Positions 1-8,817 of a DNA stretch of 64,000 nucleotides are shown piece by piece (the first letter of the stretch is position 1; every line of letters begins with the position of its first letter). This DNA comes from Lacibacter sp. H375 (GTDB taxonomy: Bacteria > Bacteroidota > Bacteroidia > Chitinophagales > Chitinophagaceae): the NCBI RefSeq assembly GCF_037892425.1, contig NZ_JBBKTT010000001.1:744001-808000 (forward strand). Direction: 5' to 3'. Position numbers and translations under genes: made by a program. The notes under the pieces are model-generated. The model saw nothing but the letters and a program-made list of their open reading frames with translations. It made no database searches and was not told the origin of the DNA.

Positions 1-238
1 TTGGTACATTCGAGCTTTTTTCGATCATCCGGCCCGCTATATCCTTCACGCACATGTCATCGGGCGCCTTTCCTTTTAAGATGCGGAGTACATTGTACTG
101 TTCATGTGTTAAGCCAAAATTTTTTAATTCCCTGCTCATCAATGTCTTTAACCACCAGGCAGTGTACAGGATATTTAGGCCTGCCTTGTGGGTTTCGTCT
201 TTAAAATTCACACTTTGTATGGCTTGTTCTAATTTCAC
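1..238 (-). CDS. MarR-family transcriptional regulator, N-terminal part (cut by window edge)
   Basis: Reading leftwards from a GTG at 238, 79 codons stay open to the window edge. The product begins VKLEQAIQSV and contains LNILYTAWWLKTLMSREL followed by FGLTHEQYNVLRILKGK. This matches the dimerisation helix and the start of the winged helix of MarR proteins, which are usually about 150 residues long, so roughly half is present. No ATG was found in frame close upstream, so GTG is the likely start. A perfect 12-bp palindrome lies 12 bases upstream of the start, which fits autoregulation. The ligand and targets are unknown. The family call is firm; the start codon is less certain. Confidence 0.8.
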   Translation of the reverse strand, partial: MKLEQAIQSVNFKDETHKAGLNILYTAWWLKTLMSRELKNFGLTHEQYNVLRILKGKAPDDMCVKDIAGRMIEKSSNVP

Positions 239-249
239 TATGCAAATAT

Positions 250-261
250 ATGTACGTACAT
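250..261. promoter_or_regulatory. Perfect palindrome, probable MarR operator
   Basis: ATGTACGTACAT is a perfect 12-bp palindrome placed 12 bases before the GTG start of the MarR-family gene. Dimeric MarR proteins bind short palindromes near their own promoters, so autorepression is the simplest reading. This is inferred from position and symmetry only. Confidence 0.5.
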
Positions 262-270
262 GCAATTTTC

Positions 271-309
271 AAAACAAAAAGGCAATCGATTTTTTCAATT
301 GCCTTTTTT
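271..309 (-). terminator. Bidirectional intrinsic terminator after the parvulin gene
   Basis: The stem GGCAAT (281-286) pairs with ATTGCC (298-303). On the plus strand it is followed by six T. On the minus strand it is followed by a T-rich run complementary to the A-rich bases 271-280. It lies just past the stop of the minus-strand parvulin gene, so termination of that gene is the main expected role. Confidence 0.75.
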
Positions 310-319
310 CACAATTTCT

Positions 320-1675
320 TTAGTTTTTTACAGTGCTCCCGAGAATGGCTTTTATGGGTGCACAATCCTTGTATTCGTCCTCGATCTGCACATAAAATGT
401 GTTCGAATTCTTAATGAACCACTTTTGCAGTTCTTTTTCTTTCTTTTCTTCTAATGCACGACCAGCAATTTTGCTGTAATCATTTTCTATATTCTCTCTA
501 TGCGGAGCTGTACGGCTAACCAGGTAGATCAAACGAACACCTTTCTTACCTTGTGGATCAGTGAAAGCTGTTGGTTGTGCAAATTCACCTGGTTTTAATT
601 TTTCCAGTAAAGGCACCATTTCTTTATCGAGGTCATCAATGTAAATAATTGATGTACCATCTTTTCCACGCATCATACCAGCCGTAAATTTTGAATTTTC
701 TTCATCAGAATACTTGCTAACCGCTTCACCAAACTTCAAGGTTCCGGCAATTAATTTAGAACGAACTGTATCAAGCTTATTGATGGCATCTTTAATATCA
801 GGCTCATTAATGCGTGGTATTTTCAGAATATGTCTTACAGTTACTTCTTCACCATTTTTTGATAAGCATTGAATGATGTGGTAACCGAATTTTGATTTAA
901 TGACTCTTGAAACCTGTCCTTCTTTTAAACTCATAGCCGTATTAAAGAAAGTTGGGTCCCATTGATTATCGTTTCTATTCAACACATACAACCCGGCATT
1001 TTCTTTTGCTGCAGGATCTTCACTGTATTGAGAAGCAAGGAATTCCATTTTCTTTGAACCACTTTCAACCTGGCGCTTGAATTCTTTTAATTCTTCCTGT
1101 GCATACTCTTCCATTTCACGACCGGCTTTTGGATATACCACGATTTCACCGATCTCTAATTCTGTTTCGTAAAATGCAAGACTGTCTTTTGGTATCTTAT
1201 TGAAGAATGCTCTTACTTCTGTTGGAGTGATCTTTACATTTTCAACGATCTTACCACGCATAGCTGTAGCCAGTTTGCTTTCCTTGATGGGTTCACGCAT
1301 TTCTTCACGGAACTGGTAAATGGTTTTACCGGTGATCTGTTCGATCACTTCTTTTGAACCATATTGCTGAATAAAATAGCGGATACGATTGTCAACATCT
1401 GCCTCTATCTCTTCATCACTCACAGGAAGTGAATCCTTTTCAGCCTGGATTGCCAGCATTTTATTAATGATGAGCTGTTGCATCAAATAACATGATGCAT
1501 CAGGAGGTAGGTCATAATCTTTGCTCTTCGCATCGTTGATCTGGTTGTCGATATCCGACTTCAACATAATACGATCCCCAACAACACCAATGATTTTATC
1601 AGCTACAATTTTCTTTGTTTGTGCCTGCACAAACAACACAGCTAATAACGCAATAACAGTAAATATTTTTTTCAT
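320..1675 (-). CDS. SurA-like periplasmic peptidyl-prolyl cis-trans isomerase (parvulin)
   Basis: A 451-residue exported chaperone of the SurA/PpiD type, expected to help outer-membrane proteins fold in the periplasm. The start was placed at 1675 because the product then opens with a clean signal peptide (MKKIFTVIALLAVLFVQAQ); an upstream in-frame start adds 19 unlikely residues. A SurA N-terminal helical region covers about residues 25-160. Two parvulin domains follow, at about 170-280 (with FGYHIIQCLS) and about 285-390 (VTVRHILKIP opens it). The gene lies downstream of infB with a hairpin between them, and a terminator follows it. The family assignment is firm; client proteins are not known. 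Confidence 0.9.
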   Translation of the reverse strand: MKKIFTVIALLAVLFVQAQTKKIVADKIIGVVGDRIMLKSDIDNQINDAKSKDYDLPPDASCYLMQQLIINKMLAIQAEKDSLPVSDEEIEADVDNRIRYFIQQYGSKEVIEQITGKTIYQFREEMREPIKESKLATAMRGKIVENVKITPTEVRAFFNKIPKDSLAFYETELEIGEIVVYPKAGREMEEYAQEELKEFKRQVESGSKKMEFLASQYSEDPAAKENAGLYVLNRNDNQWDPTFFNTAMSLKEGQVSRVIKSKFGYHIIQCLSKNGEEVTVRHILKIPRINEPDIKDAINKLDTVRSKLIAGTLKFGEAVSKYSDEENSKFTAGMMRGKDGTSIIYIDDLDKEMVPLLEKLKPGEFAQPTAFTDPQGKKGVRLIYLVSRTAPHRENIENDYSKIAGRALEEKKEKELQKWFIKNSNTFYVQIEDEYKDCAPIKAILGSTVKN

Positions 1676-1706
1676 TCTAAATATGATGAGCGTCAAAAGT
1701 AATAGA

Positions 1707-1733
1707 GATGGCCGTCTTTCCAGCACGGCCATC
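1707..1733 (-). terminator. Hairpin between infB and the parvulin gene
   Basis: A perfect 9-bp stem is formed by GATGGCCGT (1707-1715) and ACGGCCATC (1725-1733) with a 9-base loop. In the minus direction it follows infB and is succeeded by a weak T-rich stretch. On the plus strand a better T-run (TTTGTTTT) follows, but no plus-strand gene reads into it. It may partly terminate the infB transcript or mark a processing site. Confidence 0.55.
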
Positions 1734-1767
1734 TTTGTTTTAACATTCTGTTTCTATGCTTTGCAGC

Positions 1768-4656
1768 TTATAATGTTCGTTTCACTTCTTCTTCTTCAAA
1801 GGCAACAATGGTATCGCCTACGTTCAGATCTGCGAAATTTTTGATCGTTAAACCACATTCCATATTCGATGCTACTTCTTTCGCATCGTCTTTGAAACGT
1901 TTCAAGCTACCCAGTTCTGCAAAACCACCTTCTGTACGTGGGTATACCAATACACCATCACGGAACAAACGGATCTTCGCATCACGTTTCATTTTTCCTT
2001 CGAGCACATAACAACCTGCAACAGTTGCCTTATCAAACTTGTACACTTCACGTATTTCAACTGTAGCAACTTCTTTTTCTGTGATCTTCGGTTCCAGCAA
2101 GCCTTCCATCGCACTCTTCACTTCTTCGATAGCATTATAGATGATGGAGTAGTTCTTGATCTCTACACCTTCCTGCTCAGCCAGACGTGATGCCTGCAAT
2201 GATGGACGAACGTTAAAGCCAATCAGGATCGCATCAGATGCACTTGCCAATGTTACGTCAGCTTCAGAGATTTGACCAACTGCTTTGTGGACCACATTCA
2301 CTGCAATTTCTTCTGTTGACAATTTCTGCAATGAATCGGTTAAGGCTTCTACTGAACCATCCACGTCACCTTTGATGATGAGGTTAAGTTCTTTAAAGTT
2401 ACCCAATGCCAAACGGCGACCGATCTCATCGAGCGTAATATGTTTCTTGGTTCTGATACCTTGTTCACGCAGGATCTGTGCACGACGGCCGGCAATTTCT
2501 TTTGCTTCAGCTTCGTCTTCATACACTTTAAATTTCTCACCCGCCTGTGGTGCACCATTTAAACCAAGTATCTGAACCGGTGTTGAGGGACCTGCTTTTT
2601 CAATACGCTGGTTTCGTTCGTTGAACATGGCTTTGATACGTCCGTAGTATTGTCCGGAAACGATCAGATCACCTTGTTTAAGTGTTCCGTTCTGAACCAG
2701 AATTGTTGCAACATAACCACGTCCTTTATCCAACGATGCTTCAATGATTGATCCGGTACCTTCCTTATCAGGATTGGCTTTCAGATCAAGCAATTCAGCT
2801 TCCAGCAATATTTTTTCAAGGAGCTTATCTACATTCAATCCTTTCTTGGCAGAGAGTTCCTGGCTTTGGAATTTACCGCCCCACTCTTCAACAAGAATAT
2901 TCATTTGTGATAACTGTTCGTATATCTTTTGCGGATTAGCTCCGTCTTTATCGATCTTGTTTACTGCAAAGATCATTGGTACACCAGCTGCCTGCGCATG
3001 GCTGATGGCCTCTTTTGTTTGCGGCATTACGGCATCATCTGCTGCTACAACAATCACGGCAACATCCGTAACCTTGGCACCACGGGCACGCATAGCCGTA
3101 AACGCTTCGTGACCCGGTGTATCGAGGAAGGTGATCTTTTTACCTGCAGCATTGGTTACTTCATACGCACCAATGTGTTGGGTAATACCTCCCGCCTCGC
3201 CAGATACTACATTTGCATTTCGGATATAATCGAGCAATGATGTTTTACCATGATCAACGTGACCCATAATGGTAACAATCGGTGCACGTGGCTTCAGGCT
3301 GTCAACATCATCTTCATCATCTTCTTCCTCCATTTCTGCCTGCTTCTCCATATCAATGAACTCAACTTCAAAGCCGAATTCACCAGCCACCAATTCAATC
3401 AATTCCGCATCAAGACGCTGGTTGATTGAAACCATCATACCCAAACTAAAACATTTTGCCACAACATCAGTTGCTGATACATCCATCAAACTTGCCAATT
3501 CAGCAGCACTGATGAATTCTGTTACCTGCAGCTTGTTGTCTTCGCCACCCTCCGGCATATTATCAGCCATTTCATCACGCTTGAGTTTGCGGTATTTAGC
3601 CTTTAAGCTCTTACCACGACCACCCTGGCCTGAAAGTTTGGCTTGTGTTTCACGAAGTTTTTCCTGGATCTCTTTTGCATCGATCACTTTGTCTTCACGA
3701 CGGGTGATCGCCGGACGGTTACCTGCTCTTTGAGGAGGTCCGATCCTCGATCCGCCATCTCTACGCTGACCACCACCTTGTTGCTGGCCACCTCTGTTTT
3801 GGAAGCCACCCCCTTGCTGGCCACCCTGACCTTGTTGCTGACCACCACCTTGCGGAGGTTGACTGCCTTTCTTATCGATAGGGATACGTTTGCGTTTACG
3901 CTTTTCTTTATCCTTATCTGTAATAACAGGCTTAGGTCTTGTATCGGAATTAACAGGAAGTTCAATTTTACCGAGGATCTTAGGTCCCTCCAGTTTGTCG
4001 GCTTTAATGTTTTCAATTACTACTTCTTCATCTTCTTCTGCAACAGGTTCTTCTGTAACTGCTACCGGTGCCACAACTTCTTCTTTTACTTCAGGAACAA
4101 CCACTTCTTCTTTTGGTTCTTCTTTCTTTTTCTTTTCGATCTTCTTAGGTCTAGTAGATGAATCGATTTTATCAAGATCGATCTTGGTTATGATCTTTGG
4201 ACCTTCCACTTCCGGAGCTTCCACCTTTGTTACTTCTGGCTCTGGTTGTGGTTGAACTACTACCTCTTCAACTTTTGGTACTTCTGCCACCACTACCACT
4301 TGAGGTTGTTCTACCACTACCGGCGGCTCAACCGGTTTTACTTCTTCCACCTTTGGCTCTTCTTTTACAACCTTCTTTACTTCCTTCCTGATCGAAATGT
4401 CCTCTTCTTCTTTTTTCTTCTTCAAATCAGACATACCGCCCTTCGGAATTTCGATCTGATCACTTTTTGCTTTCGCCAGTTTATCAGATGAGAATTCTGC
4501 CTGCAACGCACGGTACATTCCTTCCGTAAGCTTTGCAGTGGGCTTAAGATCGTCTTTATTGAAGCCTTTGTTGGCCAAAAAATCAATAAGGGTGTCCTTA
4601 CCGATATTGAACTCCTTGGCTGCGGCCATTAAACGTGGTGTATTACTTTCTGACAT
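1768..4656 (-). CDS. infB: Translation initiation factor IF-2
   Basis: A 962-residue GTPase that brings initiator tRNA to the 30S ribosomal subunit. A first IF2_N module spans about residues 1-60. A long linker follows, with acidic/proline/valine-rich (80-240), Lys-rich and Gln/Gly-rich (265-300) parts. A second IF2_N module lies at about 378-435. The G domain carries GHVDHGKT (465-472), DTPGHE (512-517) and NKID (566-569). The C-terminal beta-barrel and initiator-tRNA-binding domains complete the protein. The long low-complexity linker is usual for this phylum. The gene follows nusA by 85 bp and belongs to the classic rimP-nusA-infB cluster. Confidence 0.98.
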   Translation of the reverse strand: MSESNTPRLMAAAKEFNIGKDTLIDFLANKGFNKDDLKPTAKLTEGMYRALQAEFSSDKLAKAKSDQIEIPKGGMSDLKKKKEEEDISIRKEVKKVVKEEPKVEEVKPVEPPVVVEQPQVVVVAEVPKVEEVVVQPQPEPEVTKVEAPEVEGPKIITKIDLDKIDSSTRPKKIEKKKKEEPKEEVVVPEVKEEVVAPVAVTEEPVAEEDEEVVIENIKADKLEGPKILGKIELPVNSDTRPKPVITDKDKEKRKRKRIPIDKKGSQPPQGGGQQQGQGGQQGGGFQNRGGQQQGGGQRRDGGSRIGPPQRAGNRPAITRREDKVIDAKEIQEKLRETQAKLSGQGGRGKSLKAKYRKLKRDEMADNMPEGGEDNKLQVTEFISAAELASLMDVSATDVVAKCFSLGMMVSINQRLDAELIELVAGEFGFEVEFIDMEKQAEMEEEDDEDDVDSLKPRAPIVTIMGHVDHGKTSLLDYIRNANVVSGEAGGITQHIGAYEVTNAAGKKITFLDTPGHEAFTAMRARGAKVTDVAVIVVAADDAVMPQTKEAISHAQAAGVPMIFAVNKIDKDGANPQKIYEQLSQMNILVEEWGGKFQSQELSAKKGLNVDKLLEKILLEAELLDLKANPDKEGTGSIIEASLDKGRGYVATILVQNGTLKQGDLIVSGQYYGRIKAMFNERNQRIEKAGPSTPVQILGLNGAPQAGEKFKVYEDEAEAKEIAGRRAQILREQGIRTKKHITLDEIGRRLALGNFKELNLIIKGDVDGSVEALTDSLQKLSTEEIAVNVVHKAVGQISEADVTLASASDAILIGFNVRPSLQASRLAEQEGVEIKNYSIIYNAIEEVKSAMEGLLEPKITEKEVATVEIREVYKFDKATVAGCYVLEGKMKRDAKIRLFRDGVLVYPRTEGGFAELGSLKRFKDDAKEVASNMECGLTIKNFADLNVGDTIVAFEEEEVKRTL

Positions 4657-4741
4657 AATGAACTTCCCTTGCCATACCTCAGTACGAGGGAATATCTTGT
4701 TTAATTGTTTATATAAATCTTATCTAAATAACTTTTTACAG

Positions 4742-5989
4742 TTACTCTTTTTCAAACTCTTCTTTCAATACACGGCGTACTTCTGCAATGGTTTCTTTCT
4801 CCAAATCTGTACGGCGCTCTAATTCTTCTGCTGTTAATTCCAATACACTGCGTGCAGTATCGCAACCAATACGCTTCAACTCATCAATCACCCACCCTTC
4901 GATCTCATCTGTAAATTCATCCAGATCAATATCAAATTCATTTACTTCTTCTTCCGTATCACGGTAAACATCAATTTCGAAACCAGTTAATTCACAGGCG
5001 AGTTTAATGTTTACACCACGCTTACCAATGGCTAATGAAACCTGGTCGGGTTTCAGATAAACTTCTGCATGTTTTCTATCCTGGTCAATATCCATGCTGG
5101 TGATCTTGGCAGGTGTCAATGAACGTTGAATAAGCAGGTTGATGTTCGCTGTGTAATTGATCACATCAATATTTTCATTTTTCAGTTCACGAACAATACC
5201 ATGGATACGGCTACCCTTCATACCAACACAGGCACCCACCGGATCAATACGATCATCGAAGCTTTCAACTGCAACTTTCGCTCTTTCTCCCGGTTCACGC
5301 ACAATTTTTCTGATAACGATCAAACCATCAAAGATCTCCGGCACTTCAATTTCGAGCAATTTAGCAAGGAACAATGGACTTGTTCTCGATAAAATGATCA
5401 CAGGTGCATTATTTTTCAGTTCCACTTTCTTGATCACTGCACGAATGTTCTCACCTTTTTTGAAATAATCCTGTGGTATCTGCTCACTTTTTGGTAACAA
5501 TAATTCGTTTCCCTCTTCATCGAGCAATAAAACTTCCTTCTTCCACACCTGGTAAACTTCTGCACTCAGAATTTCACCAATACGATCGGAATATTTTTTC
5601 ACTAACACATTCTTCTTGAGGTCGCCAATACGGCTTGCCAGTGTTTGCTTTGCCGCAAGGATTGCACGACGGCCGAAATCATGAATATCTACATCTTCAT
5701 ATAACTCTTCACCCACTTCATAATCAGGCTCGAGCTTAACAGCATCTGTATAGGCAATCTGCGCTAACGGATCTTCCACTTGTCCATCTTCTACTATGGT
5801 ACGACGACGCATGATCTCAAGATCACCCTTCTCCGTATTTACGATCACATCAAAGTTATCGTCACTGCCATATTTCTTACGAAGCAATGTTTTAAACACA
5901 TCTTCCAGCACTTTCATCATCGTGGGGCGGTCGATATTTTCCGCATCCTTAAACTCCTGGAAACTCTCAATAAGATTGATACTTGCCAT
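4742..5989 (-). CDS. nusA: Transcription termination/antitermination factor NusA
   Basis: A 415-residue RNA-polymerase-binding factor that modulates pausing, termination and antitermination. An N-terminal polymerase-binding domain covers about residues 1-125 and an S1 domain about 130-200. Two KH domains follow, with GMKGSRI at about 256-262 and LAIGKRGVNIKLA at about 319-331. The acidic C-terminal tail after residue 345 is short, ending in a helix-hairpin-helix-like segment. The gene sits between rimP and infB in the conserved order. Its start is preceded by an A-run rather than a Shine-Dalgarno sequence, as is common in Bacteroidota. Confidence 0.97.
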   Translation of the reverse strand: MASINLIESFQEFKDAENIDRPTMMKVLEDVFKTLLRKKYGSDDNFDVIVNTEKGDLEIMRRRTIVEDGQVEDPLAQIAYTDAVKLEPDYEVGEELYEDVDIHDFGRRAILAAKQTLASRIGDLKKNVLVKKYSDRIGEILSAEVYQVWKKEVLLLDEEGNELLLPKSEQIPQDYFKKGENIRAVIKKVELKNNAPVIILSRTSPLFLAKLLEIEVPEIFDGLIVIRKIVREPGERAKVAVESFDDRIDPVGACVGMKGSRIHGIVRELKNENIDVINYTANINLLIQRSLTPAKITSMDIDQDRKHAEVYLKPDQVSLAIGKRGVNIKLACELTGFEIDVYRDTEEEVNEFDIDLDEFTDEIEGWVIDELKRIGCDTARSVLELTAEELERRTDLEKETIAEVRRVLKEEFEKE

Positions 5990-6038
5990 AACACTTTTTT
6001 TTAAATAGTCCGGTTGTTTTCACTGTCAGCAACCGTAA

Positions 6039-6512
6039 TCAGTTAAATACAATTTGAATTTTAGTTGATTTAATATCTGCATAAACCAGGTTGTGTTGTA
6101 TCACTTCCTGTTTCTTACCTTTTCCTTTTGTTTCCTCCAGCGTTACTTCCAGTTCACCTGCTGCCAGTAATTTGCCTTCAAGTTTGCGGCCATCTTTCAT
6201 AATTATTTCCACTTGCCGGCCGATGTTTTTGAGGTACTGACGATGCAGTTTCAATGGTTCTTCTAGACCGGGTGATGAAACTTCGAGTGCAAAATCACCA
6301 TCATTAAAAAGAGCAGCCTCTTCAATCTTCTTGTAAAGAGCCCGGTTATACTGGATGCAGCGGCTGATAGGCAATCCGGCATCGGCATCTACAAATACCT
6401 GGATATTATTACCCGGTACCATTTTTATATCTACCAGGAAACAATCAGGATCGGTGCTGATCACTTCCTCCATCATTTGCCTGATGCTTTCTGTCTTTTG
6501 TTCTAAGTTCAT
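6039..6512 (-). CDS. rimP: Ribosome maturation factor RimP
   Basis: A 157-residue protein needed for maturation of the 30S subunit, in the usual place upstream of nusA and infB. The N-terminal RimP domain includes DCFLVDIKMVPGNNIQVFVD and the signature FALEVSSPGLEEPL at about residues 75-88. A small Sm-like C-terminal domain follows. I chose the ATG at 6512 (MNLEQKTES) because the upstream extension MEGNGKRSLLYFPY runs through a hairpin and looks non-coding. The 49-bp gap to nusA holds another small hairpin with CGGTTG/CAACCG arms (6011-6035). Confidence 0.95.
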   Translation of the reverse strand: MNLEQKTESIRQMMEEVISTDPDCFLVDIKMVPGNNIQVFVDADAGLPISRCIQYNRALYKKIEEAALFNDGDFALEVSSPGLEEPLKLHRQYLKNIGRQVEIIMKDGRKLEGKLLAAGELEVTLEETKGKGKKQEVIQHNLVYADIKSTKIQIVFN

Positions 6513-6529
6513 GTAAGGAAAATAAAGAA

Positions 6530-6548
6530 GGGAACGTTTTCCGTTCCC
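6530..6548 (-). promoter_or_regulatory. Hairpin in the leader of the rimP-nusA-infB unit
   Basis: GGGAACG (6530-6536) pairs perfectly with CGTTCCC (6542-6548) over a 5-base loop. On the minus strand the hairpin lies 17 bases before the rimP start and is followed by a T-rich run. It resembles a short terminator or attenuator. Control of this operon by it is an inference. Confidence 0.5.
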
Positions 6549-6672
6549 TTCCACTGTTTCTTTTATCCGACCGCAAATGTAAGAGAATACAGGGTAATGG
6601 AAAAATTTTTTTCAGCCTGTATTCAGCGGCAAGCTTTAGGGGAATCTTCACACAAAGCGAAGCGGTTTAATT

Positions 6673-6680
6673 TATCTTTG
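6673..6680 (+). promoter_or_regulatory. -7 promoter box (TATCTTTG) for the DUF4834 gene
   Basis: TATCTTTG fits the Bacteroidota -7 consensus TAnnTTTG and ends 7 bases before the ATG at 6688, giving a very short leader. No convincing -33 TTTG/TTG was seen at the usual spacing. Confidence 0.5.
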
Positions 6681-6687
6681 CAGCATC

Positions 6688-6924
6688 ATGTTACTACGTT
6701 ATTTACTCTACGGACTCCTGATCTATTTTGTGTTCCGTTTTATTTTCAGATTTGTTATTCCTGTAACAAGGGCTGCACGTGATATGAAAAGCAAGATGAA
6801 CGAATTTCAGGCACGTATGCAGGAACAACAACAGCAACAGGCTGCTGCACAACGCCCTCAACCTGTAAAGGAACCGCTCACTCCTAAAGAAGATGATTAT
6901 ATTGAGTTTGAAGAAGTCAAATGA
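6688..6924 (+). CDS. DUF4834 family small membrane protein
   Basis: A 78-residue protein with one N-terminal membrane segment (LLRYLLYGLLIYFVFRFIF, residues 2-20). A charged region follows, then a Gln/Ala-rich stretch (47-55) and an acidic end (EDDYIEFEEVK). This layout and the C-terminal YIEFEEVK-like motif match DUF4834, a family I know only from Bacteroidota and whose function is not known. It stands alone between rimP (divergent) and a HAD gene (convergent), with its own promoter-like box. Confidence 0.75.
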   Translation: MLLRYLLYGLLIYFVFRFIFRFVIPVTRAARDMKSKMNEFQARMQEQQQQQAAAQRPQPVKEPLTPKEDDYIEFEEVK

Positions 6925-6936
6925 TAAGTAAAAATC

Positions 6937-6971
6937 CAAGGCACAAGAGACAAGGAACAAGGTTCAAGAAT
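6937..6971. repeat. Five tandem 7-bp repeats (CAAGRNN)
   Basis: The stretch reads CAAGGCA, CAAGAGA, CAAGGAA, CAAGGTT, CAAGAAT without a break. It is a degenerate heptamer array between two convergent genes. No function can be assigned from this copy alone. Confidence 0.8.
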
Positions 6972-6988
6972 AAATCCTACGTCCTGCA

Positions 6989-7612
6989 TCATAAATCAGA
7001 CATCAGCCCCAGTTCTTCCACTTTCATCCCCGCCTGCAAATGAATTGTTTGTAAACCCAGCTGTTGAGCTGCTTCAATATTATTGATACTATCGTCGATA
7101 AATATTGTTTCTGCAGCAATTAACCCATGTTTCTGTAATACAAATTCAAAAGCGGAGGCATTTGGTTTGCGATGCCCGATGCGGTGCGAATAATAAGCCG
7201 CATCAAACAAATCATCAAACACCTGCCCGGGCCTCCATGCCTCATACCTTCGCTGAAATTCCTGCAAATGAATTTCATTGGTATTACTGAGTAAGTATAT
7301 TTCATACTTTTCTCTTAACTGAGGTAATACAGCAACACTTTCAGGTCTGAAATCGAGCAACAATGCATTCCATGCATCCCTTATCTGTTCGTCACTTAAT
7401 GATAAACCGGTTGCTGTACGCAGATCATCATAAAACAAATGATCCTCCATTCCTGTTTCTAATCGACGGAACAGATCATTACTGTGAAACTGGTTGAAAA
7501 AATCGGAAAAGTTGGTAACGCCCAGCTCAGCAAAGGCCTTTTCGCTCAATTTGAAATCGATATCGAGCAATACACCACCAAGATCGAATATGATCGCTTT
7601 TGTTTGTTGCAT
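6989..7612 (-). CDS. HAD-family hydrolase (YihX-like phosphatase)
   Basis: A 207-residue haloacid-dehalogenase-superfamily protein, probably a small-molecule phosphatase. Motif I is IIFDLGGVLLDIDF near residue 9, with Gly instead of the usual second Asp, as in YihX-like members. Motif II is LLSNTNE, the motif III lysine lies in HRKPNASAF, and motif IV is FIDDSINNIEAA. The helical cap sits between motifs I and II. I chose the ATG at 7612 (MQQTKAIIF), because the longer reading adds 34 residues with no family resemblance. The substrate is unknown. A -7-like TTTCTTTG lies just before the start. Confidence 0.88.
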   Translation of the reverse strand: MQQTKAIIFDLGGVLLDIDFKLSEKAFAELGVTNFSDFFNQFHSNDLFRRLETGMEDHLFYDDLRTATGLSLSDEQIRDAWNALLLDFRPESVAVLPQLREKYEIYLLSNTNEIHLQEFQRRYEAWRPGQVFDDLFDAAYYSHRIGHRKPNASAFEFVLQKHGLIAAETIFIDDSINNIEAAQQLGLQTIHLQAGMKVEELGLMSDL

Positions 7613-7723
7613 ACTGCAAAGAAACAAGACTGTTTCAAATGATGAATCAGCAGCGGAATTTCTTTCTTTTGATGGCCAAAAAATATCTCTTGAAATTATA
7701 GCAGCACGATACATCGATTTTTC

Positions 7724-7731
7724 TATCTTTG
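7724..7731 (+). promoter_or_regulatory. -7 promoter box (TATCTTTG) for tRNA-Met
   Basis: TATCTTTG fits TAnnTTTG and ends 17 bases before the mature tRNA 5' end. A -33 element at the usual spacing was not clear. Confidence 0.5.
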
Positions 7732-7748
7732 CCCCCGCCCAAAAGGCC

Positions 7749-7822
7749 GGATCCTTAGCTCAGTCGGTTAGAGCATCTGACTCATAATCAGAGGGTCGTA
7801 GGTTCAAATCCTACAGGATCCA
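7749..7822 (+). tRNA. tRNA-Met (anticodon CAT)
   Basis: A 74-base cloverleaf. The acceptor arms GGATCCT/AGGATCC pair perfectly, the D arm is GCTC/GAGC, the anticodon stem is TCTGA/TCAGA with loop CTCATAA (anticodon 7783-7785), and the T arm is GTAGG/CCTAC with TTCAAAT. CCA is not encoded. Elongator Met is the default call. A CAT anticodon could also be the lysidine-modified Ile2 tRNA, which I cannot exclude by eye. It is not an initiator type, since position 1 pairs normally (G-C). Confidence 0.93.
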
Positions 7823-7834
7823 CGAATAATAAAT

Positions 7835-7910
7835 GCCGGTAAGGCAGAAAGACGGGAAAAGAGTTGAACTTAAAGATACTTCTCGCCTTTCCGTCTTCCC
7901 GGCTTTATCT
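7835..7910 (+). terminator. Long imperfect inverted repeat after tRNA-Met
   Basis: GCCGG (7835-7839) pairs with CCGGC (7899-7903). The inner arms are imperfectly complementary (GACGGGAAAAG against CTTTCCGTC). A TTTATCTT stretch follows. It is probably the end of the tRNA transcript, but the stem is irregular. Confidence 0.45.
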
Positions 7911-7926
7911 TAAAATGGCTTTAACC

Positions 7927-7955
7927 TTTGCTTAACCGATAAGCAAATACATTTG
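7927..7955 (+). promoter_or_regulatory. Promoter (TTTG-N17-TACATTTG) for the barrel protein gene
   Basis: TTTG at 7927-7930 and TACATTTG at 7948-7955 are 17 bases apart, which matches the Bacteroidota sigma-ABfr consensus. The ATG follows at 7970. This is the best-matched promoter seen in the window. Confidence 0.75.
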
Positions 7956-7969
7956 CCTCTTTACAAATT

Positions 7970-8713
7970 ATGAAGAAACTAATACTGTTTACGCTCATCC
8001 TCGCCACCGGCTTTTCATTGTCGGCCCAGGAAACAGAAAAGAAGAAAAAGAAAGACTGGTCAAAAGTAAGTCTTGGCAACCGTCCGAAAGATCATCTCAT
8101 TTTTCAAATAGGTTATCTCACTTGGCTGCAAAAACCTGATAGCATTGCTACAAAAGGTTTGGCCAGAACAGTGAATGCATATTTCTCATTCGACTTCCCT
8201 TTTAAAACTGATCCACGTTTCAGCGTTGGTTTAGGTGCAGGTGTTGGTGCCGATAATATGTATTTCGACAAGAATGCAGGCCGCAACCTCAACATCATTA
8301 ACGGTAATTCATTCCAGTTTGCACCTCACCAGGGGAAAGACACTTTGAATAAATACAAATCAATGAAACTGGCTACAGTTTATCTTGAAGCACCGGTTGA
8401 ATTGCGTTTTATGGTTGATCCCACACAACCTAACAAGAGTTTAAAATTTGCATTGGGTGTGAAAGTGGGTACATTAATCAGTGCCAACGATAAAACAAGA
8501 TTTACATCTGATGCCAACGGTAATGTTGCATATGTATTAAAAGAAAAAGACAAAAAACATTTCAATACGTTGCGTTTGGCAGCTACTGCCAGAATCGGCA
8601 TGGGCAACTTCGCCATCTTTGGTCAGTACCAGTTGAATGATTTTATTAAAGAAGGACAAGGGCCTAACCAGATCCGTCCTGTAACTTTTGGTCTTACCTT
8701 AACAGGATTGTAA
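7970..8713 (+). CDS. Outer-membrane beta-barrel protein, PorT-like
   Basis: A 247-residue protein with a signal peptide (MKKLILFTLILATGFSLSAQ). A Lys-rich stretch (24-29) is followed by alternating hydrophobic/polar strands rich in Gly, Tyr and Phe, such as HLIFQIGYLTWL and FSVGLGAGVGAD. It ends in a strand (RPVTFGLTLTGL) with Leu as the final residue. This is the pattern of the small 8-10-stranded outer-membrane barrels of Bacteroidota. No specific function can be read. The gene is monocistronic, with a matched promoter before it and a strong terminator after it. Confidence 0.75.
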   Translation: MKKLILFTLILATGFSLSAQETEKKKKKDWSKVSLGNRPKDHLIFQIGYLTWLQKPDSIATKGLARTVNAYFSFDFPFKTDPRFSVGLGAGVGADNMYFDKNAGRNLNIINGNSFQFAPHQGKDTLNKYKSMKLATVYLEAPVELRFMVDPTQPNKSLKFALGVKVGTLISANDKTRFTSDANGNVAYVLKEKDKKHFNTLRLAATARIGMGNFAIFGQYQLNDFIKEGQGPNQIRPVTFGLTLTGL

Positions 8714-8734
8714 TTCAATCCTAAAAGAAATTTG

Positions 8735-8765
8735 AAAGCGTGGCGGACTCCGTCACGCTTTTTTC
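8735..8765 (+). terminator. Strong intrinsic terminator
   Basis: AAAGCGTG (8735-8742) pairs with CACGCTTT (8754-8761). The stem extends through a G-T pair and CGG/CCG to a 3-base loop, and a T-run follows. It lies 22 bases after the barrel-protein stop codon. Confidence 0.92.
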
Positions 8766-8790
8766 TTTACCCATGGCAGAGAAGTTCAAT

Positions 8791-8798
8791 TACCTTTG
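8791..8798 (+). promoter_or_regulatory. -7 promoter box (TACCTTTG) for hflX
   Basis: TACCTTTG fits TAnnTTTG and ends 19 bases before the GTG start of hflX, just after the preceding terminator. The -33 part is weak. Confidence 0.55.
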
Positions 8799-8817
8799 CC
8801 TTTGAATTTTTTATAAA

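Noticed and set aside
3269-3733. 154-codon plus-strand frame opposite infB, and other long Ser/Thr-rich frames there
   Set aside because: They are antisense to the biased infB linker and G-domain codons. Low-complexity products and no start signals support a shadow.
7749-7822. tRNA(CAT) called tRNA-Ile2 or initiator Met
   Set aside because: The normal first acceptor pair argues against an initiator. Ile2 cannot be ruled out but elongator Met is the more common identity.
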